Shown: piece after piece, positions 1 to 11,132 of the stretch
Layout: every line of letters starts with the position of its first letter
Numbering within the stretch: the first letter of the stretch is position 1
Source of the DNA: Bigelowiella natans CCMP2755
Taxonomy: Eukaryota; Cercozoa; Chlorarachniophyceae
Assembly (NCBI GenBank): GCA_000320545.1
Contig: ADNK01000542.1
Coordinates: forward strand, 1 to 64,000
Reading direction: 5' to 3'
Length of the DNA stretch: 64,000 bases
Translations under genes and position numbers: made by a program
Notes under the pieces: model-generated
Told to the model about the DNA's origin: nothing
The model's database searches: none
The model's input: the letters and a program-made list of their open reading frames with translations, nothing else

Positions 1-3000
1 AGTCCATTAAAGGTGGAAGCTGGGCATTGACCAGCAGGTAAGTATCTTAGTTTCCTCTGCGGCTTCAAGTCATGGCTTTATACTCTCCTTTTGTAGGGCT
101 GTACTTGGCCTCAGCTGCTGTGCAGGCCCTGCCCCACACCCGTATGATCTGCTGGTCTTGGGTAAGTACAGCAGCCATACCTAGCTTAGACCAGTCTGTC
201 CATAGGGTAGCTGGTCTAGTAGTGTCTAGCTTTAGCATTCAATAGGGTGTTGCTGCATAACTTTATTAGGTTATCGAAGTGGGCATCAAGGCCAGCCTTG
301 GCCCACACCTTAGCGAAGCTGAGGCCTACAGAGTTCTCCTTCCGGTAAGCAGTAGTAAAAGCAGCTGCAGTCCTAGCGTAGGTAGGGGAGAACCTACGTA
401 GTATCCAAGCTGCAGTCTGCAAGAATGACTTTAACTCCTTTGCATTCTTAGGTTTAGGGGCTTGCTGTAGTGCTGCTACTTTCTCGGGGTTTGGGGTGAT
501 GCGGCCTTGCTCCAGGTAATATCCACACCACTTGATTCTTGTAGCTAGGAATGTACACTTCTGCAGTCTAATAGTAAAACCGAAGTGTGCAAACCTAATA
601 AATATATTTTCCAGGAGGAAGATCTGAGCGACGACTGTGTTGGTACATATTATGTCATCATCCACATACACAAACACAAACACCCACAACACAGACGCCA
701 TCCCATCATGTGTGTATGCCCTGTAGTTCTGACTACTGAACGCATCCCCTGATATGCTTAGGCCGTAAGGGAATACGACGAAGTGCCACTTCCTGTGCCT
801 GCTGGAGAACGCGGTAATGGGGCGGGAGGTTTTGTGGATGGGTGTCTGCATGTATGATTCATTTTTATCTAGGGAAGAGTAGTATTTGTATCCTATGACG
901 TGTTCAATAACGTCATCTATCCTTGGTGTAGGTGTCTGGATCCTCTTTATTACTCGGTTGTGGCGGATGAAGTTGTGCGCCAGGCGGAAGAAAGGGTAAG
1001 TAGGTTTCTTAGCTAGCACATGTCTCACGTTCCATGGTGAGTTGCTTGGCTCTATCTTCCCTTCCTTTGCCCATTCATTGATCTGCCACTCTATCTTTTC
1101 CCAGTCCGCTTCCGGTCGCCTATGTTCTGGGTCATTGATGATGCACTCTTCGTATCCCTTCTTTAGCTCGATCTTTACTGGGGTAAGCTTGCTGGAGGGC
1201 TTCGTCGTCGGCTTGGTGATGTCAGAGTACTTCTCGTTTAATATTTTATTAATGTACTTTTTGCCTTTGTCGATATCCCAATCATCAGCTGGGGGGGTCT
1301 TGTCCAGTAGCTCCGTTATCTGTCGGATGGTCTTGCCGGGGTTCTTCTTCCGTAGCTCGGTAGGTGTAGGTAGCTTGTTGTCCGCTAGGTCCATAAACTC
1401 TAACGCATTAACGCTTGACTCAGAGGTCCACTCGTCAAGCCGTATCATGTTCTGGCTGATGGTCCTGCCTGACTTCTTTGGCAACTTAGCAAAGTATATC
1501 TTGTGATTGTAGAATGATATGATCCCCCCTAATTTTTCTAGGGCATCCTGTCCGAGGAGTAGTTCCATGGATAAAGTCATGGCTACTCGGGTCTTGATTT
1601 GGGTCTCCGCGTCGCTGCCAGGTATCTGTAGCTTTAGCATTAGCTCACCGACGGTCTTCATGGAAGAGCTTCCGTCTGCTTGAGCATATTTACGTTCTTT
1701 CTTAGTCACTTGATCCAATAGTCCTAACCTTCTTACTGTGCTTAGGCTTATGAAGGACTTCGGCATGCTGCCACTATCCCAAAGGGCAGGTAGTTTCTTG
1801 TAGTCTCCGTAGCTGTCTTTAACTTTAACCTTGGTCATAGCAACTTTGATAGTCCTGTTAGCGTCTTCGTCATTAATGTTGCATACTCCTAAGTTCTTTA
1901 TGTCGTCTAGGGTCATGGGCTTGTCTTGGTCCTGCGTTGCTGGTACTGCTGTCTTCGTCGGCGCCTGCTTAAGGTGATCTAATATTCCGTTTATCTGCTG
2001 CTGTATAGCATTGATACTGTTCTGCTTTTTGTTCTTATATTTATTGTTCTTCCCGTTGTTGCTGCCTTGCCATTTGCTGTTGTTATATCCTTGTCCTCTG
2101 CCTTTCTTTCTCTTTAACTTCTCGTAGTGTTCGTTGAGCTGCCTGATCGTCATCCTGGGTCGTCCTTCTTTCCTGTCTCTGCAGTCTTTAGCGGTGTGTT
2201 TCCCTTTACGTGAGCAGTATCCGCAACGTCGGTTACCTTCCCTGTCCTTGTACCAGTCTCGCTGCGGCTTAATAGCGTTAATGTTTCCTATGCCAGGTAC
2301 CTTAGGGCTGGTAAACTTGCGGTCCTGCTCCTGCTCGCGTAGGGATATAGCCTGCACTGCTGCCTCCATCGTGGTGTAGCCTTTCTCCGTAACGTAAGTG
2401 GATTCCTTTATCTTTAACTTGAACTCTTCAAACCTTGCCTGATCATCACCTGTGTTGTAATTAAAATCATGTAGTTCGTCGATCATATCCTGGAAGCGCG
2501 TGGCAAAGTCTCTAACAGGTTCTCTCTCATGCTGCATCATTGCTCTGTATTTTCTAATAGCCTGGGGTAGGGAGTTAGCATCCTGTTCATTTACAAAAGC
2601 CTTCATTATCGCCTCAACGTCTCGTAGCCCACTAACTGTAGTGTGTATTTTCTCTAGCTGCCTGATCCGGGTCCTGCCTGTCTCGTAAAGGTCCATGGCT
2701 TGCTTTATTATAGCTAGCCATTTGAGCTTGTCGTTTTCGGTGGGGTTAGGGGTAAAGTCGCAGAGTATACTCCTAGCGTTCTTCCACCACCTCCTTGCCT
2801 CACCTCTTTTCCCGTTGTATTTCGTTATCATAACCGGTGCTGTTTTAACAGACATGAACTGGGTGTTCCGCTGTACCGGCTGCTGCTGCTTGACGGTGCT
2901 CTGGGTCGTCCCCCGCGAGGCGCCCAGACCCCCGTCGTTCCTAAACAAAGCTGCCCACTCTGGAGGTAAGTCTGCTTCGTAATCCATGATGTCCTGCATG

Positions 3001-3332
3001 ATAGCTGCCCAAACATCATGTGTCTGATACTTGTATTCTATCGATACTTTCAGTTTGGCGTAGTTGCTCGCCCTGGGTCGCAAGGCTCGTAATGCCATTA
3101 CGACCTTCTTGCTTTCGGCGGCCACGTCCTCGTCGTCCGCCTCGTAGAAGTTCTCCAGTGCCTCTGCTGCTGCATCTGCTTTCTTAATCCCGGGTGCTGG
3201 TCCCGGCGGTGCCTGTGGAGGTGTTCCTCCTCCTTCCTTAGCGTCCGTATCGCCCTTCCTTTCCTGTTTCTGCTCGTGCCCTTGCACGGCCTGCGAGCCA
3301 AAGTCCTGCTGTTCTTCTAGCTGCTGTGACAT
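1..3332 (-). mobile_element. Ty3/gypsy-type LTR retrotransposon gag-pol, decayed, partial at window edge
   Basis: A single 1038-residue reading frame (ATG at 3332, stop at 216) carries gag and the front of pol. Near residue 370 is a CCHC-type zinc knuckle, CGYCSRKGKHTAKDC, with five rather than the usual four residues between the second Cys and the His. An aspartic protease DSG motif follows at about residue 520, then a reverse transcriptase whose catalytic box reads YVDDDI and whose later part has the gypsy-like KCTF...WCGYYLEQG pattern. Pol order and RT type fit Ty3/gypsy. After the stop, RNase H-like coding (WTDWSKLG, AEAKYSP) continues in a shifted frame at about 65-210 and soon meets another stop, so this copy is frameshifted and probably dead. 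Integrase would lie beyond the left edge. I could not define LTRs or a primer-binding site. Confidence 0.9.
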
Positions 3333-4388
3333 TGTTAGTCAAATCGTTTCCCGTGTGTGGAAGCCAAAGGTTGTTGCGCGTAAGGTGTTCACAGGCCGAG
3401 GCGCTACGTGCACAAGTAGGCAGGGGGGGGGAAAGGCACGTTTGCTTCCTTTTGAAGAGTTGTGTTTATTTTTATTAAAGATTATATTTTTATTAAATCG
3501 TGCACTGCGTAATCATTCGCGAAGCTTTCGCGAATGCCGCCGCACGTGGGGCAGCACACTTCCGGTGTGCTGCCATGAGTCCCGCCGGAACCCACGTGCC
3601 TATGCTGTATTAATATCTACGTTATCTATATTCTATATCCGCGACAACCCCTTTGTTGTCGCACGTGACTTGTGCCCGCGTAGTGGTACGCGCTACATGC
3701 TGGCATGGGAAAATTCCCACTGCTAGACTGGAAGCTGTGTCACGCAGTATGTCACATTGCAGCCACAAATCGATCTGATCGACACACAACACTAGAATCG
3801 AACATCGCACGCGCCAAACCTAGAAACAGATGCACCAATCGGCTAGCCCAAAATGAGCTGTGTGTCTGTCACCGCGTGACGTCCATTCTCGCGCGATGCT
3901 GAGCGAAACTCAGATAATTTTGTTGTCTACTTCTCGTTCAAATTTCACAACAGTTATCTGCACGCACGTATATACAGGTATGGCGCATCGGCTTGGGAAA
4001 AGAGTTGCCGATTCTACTTGCTGAGCAGGTTTGGACAAGCATAATATGTGCTAGCACATGCCTAGCGCACAACATATGTGCGTTGTGTCCATCGCATGCG
4101 TGAACTTTGCTGCTATGTTTGTTGTCCTGGATGTTGAACAAGTGAGATTTATTTTTATATGACTTTAAAATATTCTCATTCCATGCAAAGTTCAAAATTC
4201 AACAGGACTGCATCAACATGTTATGAGTTCCACTCGCTTAGCAATGTGAGAAACAAAACAGACTGAATGCAGTAGTATCCCAGGGACGAAAATGCGCACT
4301 ATTAGATCCATCAGGAAGAGAACTGCCGCTAGTTGTCTTCAGAAAATTTATGCCTAGATGAAAGCGACATCGATTTCTTTCAGTGAAT
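3333..4388. other. Gene-free stretch with hairpin cluster and palindrome island
   Basis: No coding sequence is supported. The part next to the retroelement start (3514-3790) holds a run of perfect hairpins. The part next to the RPA12 3' end (about 3950-4130) is rich in short palindromes, including the 14-bp perfect palindrome ATGTGCTAGCACAT at 4046-4059 and the hairpin arms CGCACA/TGTGCG at 4066-4082. A short poly-G run lies at about 3423. The first part may be the retroelement 5' LTR or leader, but no matching copy is visible to prove it. Confidence 0.6.
3514..3719. repeat. Cluster of five perfect short hairpins
   Basis: Arms read directly from the sequence: CATTCGCGA/TCGCGAATG (3514-3536); GGCAGCACAC/GTGTGCTGCC (3550-3574), itself nested inside GCACGTGGG/CCCACGTGC (3542-3599); GCGACAAC/GTTGTCGC (3641-3662); CGCGTA/TACGCG (3677-3692); TGGGAA/TTCCCA (3706-3719). 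Loops are 2-6 nt. The cluster lies upstream of the gag start, so it may belong to the LTR or leader of the element. Confidence 0.8.
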
Positions 4389-5324
4389 ACGAAACAAGGG
4401 CATACATCATTTATGTGCCGCAATGGCAGAATGTCAGAGAGATTGTGAACATACCCACAGTTCGGGCAGGTGTAAAAACATGTCTGTCCCTCATCCACTG
4501 AACGCATTTGTCGGGTGTAAAACTCCATTTCGCCGTGATAGTCGCAGGTCGGGCATCGCATATCGTCAACCTTTGATAATCCATCATTGTCAGTAAATGG
4601 AATACGATTAATGTGTTTCATCTTTACCGTCAGCACAAGTGAAAGCTGCATACCTTGGCAAGTTCTGCCTCTTCATCCTCGTGATCTCCTGCTTCTGCGG
4701 CAGCTGCTTTGCTAGCCACGACGGCAGAGAGGGACTCTGAGACCAGGTGCACACTGTCGGCCGCTGCAACAGCAACAGGAACGGAGTGGAAGATGAGCAA
4801 CAATCAATATCCGGAACAGGAAATAGAAAAAGCGAAGTGATGAGAAATGAAACACAATATGGATGGCTGGAACGATATATTCGTTTTTATTCAAAATTAT
4901 TACACGAACCTTCCCCGAGAAGGACAACGTTTCCACAGTGCATGCATCGAAGAATACCATCTTCACCAGGCAGGCCCAGAAGGTTGTGACATACATTGCA
5001 GAAGAGCGGTAATCCCTGCAATTCTTCCCCCTCTTCTCTAGTAGTCGTAGCCAGTGGGTGTCGCAGAGGTGTCATCATCGCCGTTTTACTTTCTTGATTT
5101 GGAGAGGAAAACGTCTTCTTTTTTTTAATCTTTTTGCTCTTCTTCTGCTTCTTCTTCTTCTTTTTATTAATTTCGTTGCCGCCATCATTTTTTTTTGCAT
5201 CCAAATGTATCCGCTTCCTCTTCGGCTCTTTTTCTGAAGACGACGACGATAACGAATTCCCTTTTTTGGTAAGAGATTGTTTCTTTCTTTTATTTTTGCT
5301 GCTTTTTTTCTTGTCCTTCTTCAT
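4389..5324 (-). CDS. RNA polymerase I subunit RPA12 (A12.2)
   Basis: Three exons, about 4389-4570, 4654-4763 and 4910-5324; phases close across both introns. The product has two zinc ribbons typical of the small Pol I subunit that stimulates transcript cleavage. The N-terminal ribbon is CNVCHNLLG...CMHCG. The C-terminal TFIIS-type ribbon is CPTCDYHG...CPNCG and contains the hallmark RSVDEGQT, whose Asp-Glu pair acts at the polymerase active site in the family. It works in the nucleolus in rRNA synthesis. Unusually, the first ribbon is preceded by about 100 residues very rich in Lys and Ser; in the family the ribbon normally sits at the N-terminus. A short acidic linker exon (HEDEEAEL) joins the ribbons. 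The exact 3' end is uncertain, because the last frame runs on well past the expected C-terminus. Confidence 0.88.
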
Positions 5325-5499
5325 CTTGGAAATAGCGTTTTCCTGCTGATTGGAATGTATAAAATATTCATATGCAAATGTAATTACATATCTCTGTGCA
5401 TATATTTAGTTTAATAATTCCACACAGTACATCACACATGATTCACACACTTGAACCACACACACACACACACCAATATAAAACACAGTGAGGTGTGTT

Positions 5500-5502
5500 T
5501 TA

Positions 5503-5570
<68 letters not shown>
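5500..5570. repeat. (GT)n microsatellite
   Basis: Nearly pure GT dinucleotides, preceded by a short CA run at 5456-5473. Confidence 0.95.
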
Positions 5571-5571
<1 letters not shown>

Positions 5572-5657
5572 TTTATATTTTTAAACTTAAGAACCGTTTG
5601 AGTCCCCATAGAGATTGAAAGCTGAAAAGGAGCGCTGGCTCACGCACGAGAGTGGGA

Positions 5658-5660
<3 letters not shown>

Positions 5661-5696
<36 letters not shown>
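5661..5696. repeat. (GA)n microsatellite
   Basis: Uninterrupted GA dinucleotides in the RPA12/SF3B4 divergent interval. Confidence 0.95.
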
Positions 5697-5698
<2 letters not shown>

Positions 5699-6418
5699 TT
5701 TCTCTCCCACTAGACTCTGTATATCCTTGACTCGCCCTATTGATAGATAACGCTGCGAGCCTCCTGTGATGAGACAAATAAATGAATCAGTCCATGATTG
5801 ATGGATGCGGCATCGAACAGGAACTGTAAGGGTTGTAGGGAGGGGGTTGGGGGGGGATGCGCGGCGGTGGCAACCCACAGGCAGCAGCATGAAGGGCTCA
5901 AATTCGAACGAGCACTAACCCTAGAAACGATCAGGGTCCATGAAATCGACCGTAGTCTTAATGGTCCCCTCCCTCCTGTTGCTCCTGGTCTGGTCCGTCC
6001 TGCAGGAGAGATCTAGTTCCGTGTGAAGGGGGAAATGTCGTCGTCTTTCTTCTCGGTTATTAGAATTCCGGGATTAGTGATAATAAAGGAGGTAAATATC
6101 ATGCGACAACCTTTCCTGCGCCTAAATCCAAGATAGCGGGGGTCGCGATCCAAAGCTCAAAGAAAGAGGAGGAGAGTGCGCACGCAGGATCTCAGCGGGG
6201 CTTGGCGAGGAGAAAAGGAACACGTTTTTGTACCAAACTTGCACCTTATCGATCTTGAAAGCAGCGGCTTCCGAGGATGAGCCGTCGAGATAACCATGTG
6301 AGAATTGGCAAAAAAATGCGAAGACGTTTTCTTTTTTTGAGCGCTTCATGAGAATCAGCTTGTAGGAAGCAAGATCGGCCTTGGTCCCTCTGTATTTACC
6401 TTCATTTCTTTATCTTAG

Positions 6419-7997
6419 GAAAGAAATCAAGAGGCCACGGTATGGGTCGGTGGATTGGAGCCTCAGGTAACAGAAGAAGTTGTGTGGGAGCTCATGCTTC
6501 AAGTTGGACCAGTAGTAAACGTTCACATGCCCAGAGATCAAGTCACAACAAACCACCAGGTTATAGCATTGTCAAGGATATTGGCATTCCGTTCCCTAAT
6601 GTTACATGTCTCTCGATAACATTTGTATTCGTAGGGATACTGCTTTTGCGAGTTTAGGGGCATCGAGGATGCAGATTACGCAATTCGAGTCCTCAACATG
6701 ATAAAGCTGTATGGAAAACCGATCCGGGTGAATAAAGCTTCCAAGGATAAGAAGGTAGATATTAATGCTCTGAAAACGTCACCCGCTTTTCCAATTGGAC
6801 CATGTTATTTACTCATCCATCTATCCATACTAAAAAGGAAAACGAGATCGGCGCCAATCTGTTCATTGGGAACCTAGCCCCAGAAGTTGATGAGAAGCTG
6901 CTTTTCGACACCTTCTCGGCGTTCGGTTGTGTTCTTAGCGCAAAAGTGATGATGGATCCGGATTCAGGGACTTCGAGGGGGTTTGGCTTCGTGAATTACG
7001 ATTCATTTGAGGCTGCAGATGCTTCAATAGAGACGATGAATGGGCAATTCTTTTGCAACAGGTCGGTATTACAGATTACATCCACCCCGAAAGCAAATAA
7101 GAAAAATAATAATAATTGTATATCTTCCTATGTCGTAGATCCGTGGCTGTGTCATATGCCTACAAGAACGATGGAACGAAAAGTGAGAGACACGGTACTG
7201 CGGCAGAGAGACTTCTGGCAGCGAACAGAAGTGCGCAGGGAATGGTAATATATTGATATAAATGGAAAGTCGATCGAGCCACTTTTTCACATAGAATATA
7301 CTATCGTAATGTAACAGGGCTCGAGCACTTCGAGCATTCAGAGAAAACCAGCATTCGCACTGCCTCAGATGATGAACACCTCCTTCAACTCTGGCCCTCC
7401 AAATCTAGGGTGAGCACTTTATTCTGATCATAAACGTGTGCCAATCCAGAAGAAGCAGCCATGTGCACAAACAACAAACCCTGAAGTAAATTTTGAATTT
7501 CTTCTCAGACGCCCTCCTCCAATGGCACGGCCGCCTCCACCACCACTCCCACAAAACAGGATGATGGGAATGCAGCAACGGGGTCCGATGATGATGCCCC
7601 CTCCACCTCCTAATGCCTTTGGTAGAGGACCACCACCACCACCCCAAAATATGGGAAGGGGTCCGATGGGAATGCCGCCACCCCCACCACCTCAAATGGG
7701 GGGGCCCGGTATGGGCCGACCACCCATGAACATGGGAGGAAGGCCACCTATGGGAATGGGAGGACCTATGGGCATGCGCGGACCAGGGCGACTTCCACCT
7801 CCCCCCCCCCAAATGGGAAACAGAGGTACTACTACCAACAACTTCTTATACATTATATGATGCACTGTCTTTGTTCGAACCTAACTCTTCTCTTCACCCA
7901 ACTCGAAGGACCACCCCCCCCGCCAATGCACCGACAAGGGCCACCTCCTGGAATGCCGCCCCCACGACCACCTCCAGTGCCTATGCAAACACAGTGA
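6419..7997 (+). CDS. SF3B4: Splicing factor 3B subunit 4 (SF3B4/SAP49)
   Basis: Seven exons read with closing phases: 6419-6559, 6635-6754, 6838-7061, 7139-7244, 7318-7409, 7509-7825 and 7909-7997, stop TGA 7995-7997. A short first exon with the ATG lies upstream and is not placed. The protein has two RRM domains: the first begins [16 protein letters not shown] and ends [15 protein letters not shown]; the second contains [20 protein letters not shown] and RGFGFVNY. Then come the diagnostic [13 protein letters not shown] segment and a long Pro/Gly/Met-rich tail (PPPPP, MGRGP, GMPPPPP repeats). In the family this subunit of the U2 snRNP SF3b complex contacts pre-mRNA near the branch site and binds SF3B2. 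Acts in the nucleus. The intron-rich gene shows no sign of damage. Confidence 0.93.
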
Positions 7998-8884
7998 GGC
8001 TGCAACGTATTGCGAACCGTTTCTTCGTTGCCGTGACAATTTTTTCGGAGAATTGCACAGCTGGGTTGGTTAATGCGCCGACTGCCCACACAAATTCTAC
8101 CTGCTAGATGTGCGTAATTGTATCGCAGCTTAATGTAGTCAGAAAAAAAATTCAAGCGTACGCAGGCACTATTATTATTATTTTCTTAGCAGATGTTATG
8201 GCTAATGAAGTGGTGGGAAAAAATATATCTTGGCCGTTCCAATTGAACGATGCCTGCGCAACATGCAACACTTTCGGTCGTAGTTAGCTCCGAAATGCAG
8301 CTTAATGGTGGGGAATCATGTGAATGGCTGGCATGCACAATGTATGTGTGCACGATCTATTTCGGATTTGCGCGGCTATGTTCTAGTGTTGGTGGATGGA
8401 CAGGACATGAGGATTCAGTGGATGGCTAGTAGCTAGCTCTACTACTAGTCTAGAGCTAGCAGAGAGCTAGATGGGTGTGATGCAATGGCAAACATGAGCG
8501 CTGATCAAAATGAATCGCAGATGCAACAGCGCAGAACAACGCCTGCATCGGTAGTGTGTTTGCATTACAATAGACATGCGTACATATTATGTGTATTACA
8601 TGTACTGTGTCCATGGTCATTTGCGAGCGCAGCGTGCAAGGGCACAGCACACAGCCAGTCACACGCACAATTGGTGCGTGATCGATTGGAGTCGATCAAT
8701 CTAGCAATCTTCAACCGTTGCTGCCAATCGACAATGAACAGCGGCATTGTGGAAATGCTCCACGTCTCCAGTGAAGTTCAAAAAATTGCAGCCGCCTGCT
8801 TGCTAGCTTGCTCCAGTGCTGGCCACACACACGTCTTGACGTGCATCGCACATGCCACAGCTGTGCTGTCTAGCTGTGGATGCG

Positions 8885-8922
<38 letters not shown>

Positions 8923-9572
8923 GATGTCTGGCCCTGACCAATTGGCCCTGACAAAACACCATCGGCGCTCATGACCACCACAGTTGCTCCTCCGTTCATT
9001 CTTCCCAGCTCCCGGCTCATTCTCCGAACAATGAAGCATGAACAATGATGATGAACTGCATTTCCAAAATGCAAAGACATTTGCAGAAACGAAACGCGCC
9101 TCGAACTAACTTCAGTGAGGACTAACCAGTGAAACCAAAAGGAATCAAGAACGGCATTCTAGCCATTCCTCCATTCCTAGTTTCATTGTCTTTGGTGCCT
9201 GATCTAGCTTTGCCAACTTTAGGACTGTGACTTCTCTTTGCTTTCTTCACCCCGAAGTCCTCCGACAACTTCCTGCCTAATTCTGCCGAACAACTCCACC
9301 TTCTCATTTCCCTAAAAAACGGTTCCCGAACAGCCCTGCGACATGGATGATACGGCCAAAAAATACTCGGAACCAAAAGGAAGCAGGTTCCTCTGAGCCA
9401 GCGGAGCCCAGCGGGAAACGCTATCAGATTTGACGCTGCTTGAGAGGAATCCTCGAAGTCGCAGGGAGATAAATGCATGTGATTTTGATAAAATACCCTA
9501 ATTCGTGGTCAGGCCACGTGTGCCATCATACTCGGCACACCTCTTTGTGGGGGAGAAGAGGGCTTCTGGACA
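7998..9572. other. Interval between SF3B4 3' end and V-ATPase start; palindrome island
   Basis: No coding exon is supported. At about 8420-8480 there is a CTAG/AGCTAG-rich block, followed by many GTGCAC, ACATGT and TGCATG words, and a GT microsatellite at 8887-8921. The V-ATPase promoter must lie toward the right end. The two flanking genes are in tandem, and the island sits on the 3' side of SF3B4. Confidence 0.5.
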
Positions 9573-10084
9573 ATGTTCTGTCATGTTCCCCTCTTTCGCT
9601 CCGAGGAGATGCGATACGTCGAGGTGTCTGTCGTTCGTGAGAAGGTCGGTAAGGTGCCCTGTTATTTCTTCCGCTGATCTAATCGATTGCTCCATTTGCG
9701 CTCAGGCCCGGCAGCTTCTGGGTGCTCTGGGTCTACGTAACCTGGTTCACATTATCCCCTCAAATGATGGCAATGAAGGCAAAGCAAATGAATTGAAGGT
9801 ATGGATTGCTAAAGTTTATGGATCGCTAATGCTTAGATGTGCTGCGTACTCATGTTGGCTTGTTTCGCGAAATCATACCACGCAGTCCTACTTTGTTTGC
9901 GGGAATGTGTCAATATCACCATCTTTCATCACCGCCATCATCGTTGTCGCCATCATAATTTAAGGAGTTGAAGAAACGTATTGTTGGATGTTCGGAGCGA
10001 CGTAAGCTCTTGAAAAGGCTGGAGGTAGTTATTTCATTCATGGAGGTGTACAGTAGTAACCGAGTTATCGTAGAAGGAAGCAGT

Positions 10085-10146
<62 letters not shown>

Positions 10147-10148
10147 GT

Positions 10149-10227
<79 letters not shown>

Positions 10228-11091
10228 CAGGAAATAATAGCACGGTTCAACATAAAGTTGTCGGAGCTTCGAAATGATGACGAGGACGAAGATCCAAACA
10301 CGATGTTGGGAAATGCCCCACAACAACAACAAGAAGAAAACCGACGACGAAGACGACGACGTCGATCCCAAACGCGTAGCTGGTGGTCGAGAGGGGGAGC
10401 AAACGAACGTAAACACAGCGGAGAGGATAGCTTTGATGAGGAAATTGGCGCGCCAGAAGGTGCTTTTGGAAGAATGGAGGAAGCCTCTGATGCCACGGCC
10501 GCCGTTGAAGGCACAATGATGATCCCGATGAGGAGTATGCGTAGATCGGGAGCATCATCATCATCATCATCATTATCATCATCATCAATGCGAAGGCGGA
10601 GGAAGAACATCGAGAGAGACACATTACAGGTGCTGATGCATGATTGGCGATGGCAATGATGGCGGCGTTGTATTGTCAGTGGTTAAGAAGACTATTAAGG
10701 GGAGAACTTGAAAAGTGAACGACGAGGAAAGCGATTGCATCAATCATACGTTGATACCTTGATAGTGAAATAATGCTAACCCTACGTGCTGCTGTAAAGG
10801 AATTCGACGAGGAAATCAGGCCCCTGGAGAGCGAGATCGAGCAGAACCTCAAATCCATTCGTGCTTTGCGAGCTCAGGTAGAAAGCAGCCTCGGATAAGT
10901 AGCGTCTGAAGGATTGATGAAAGAGTCTCTGTCATAATTACGTACAGAAGACATTGGCAAAAAGAGCGACACACCGTTATCAATGTATATATCAGGAATC
11001 TCGTTATCGCGAAGCGCAAGCTGTCTTGACGCAGTGTTCGCAGGAGTATCTTCATGGCTTGGAGGAGGTGTGGCACATATGCTTTTACACG

Positions 11092-11132
<41 letters not shown>

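Larger units (their letters stand above)
5325..6418. promoter_or_regulatory. Divergent interval between RPA12 and SF3B4
   Basis: The two genes point away from each other, so both promoters must lie here. It also holds a CA/GT microsatellite (5456-5570), a GA run (5661-5696) and probably the short first coding exon of SF3B4, which I could not place. No other gene is visible. Confidence 0.45.

Noticed and set aside
1042-1506. Plus-strand frames within 1042-2982
   Set aside because: They are antisense shadows of the retroelement gag-pol frame.
5406-5609. Frames encoding long Thr-His or Val-Cys repeats (here and at about 8800, 10030 and 34400)
   Set aside because: They are translations of CA/GT dinucleotide repeats, not genes.
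6122-6349. Small minus-strand frame between RPA12 and SF3B4
   Set aside because: No motif, and it lies in a divergent promoter interval.
9122-9478. 118-codon minus-strand frame before the V-ATPase start
   Set aside because: No family resemblance, and it sits in the expected promoter region of the plus-strand gene.
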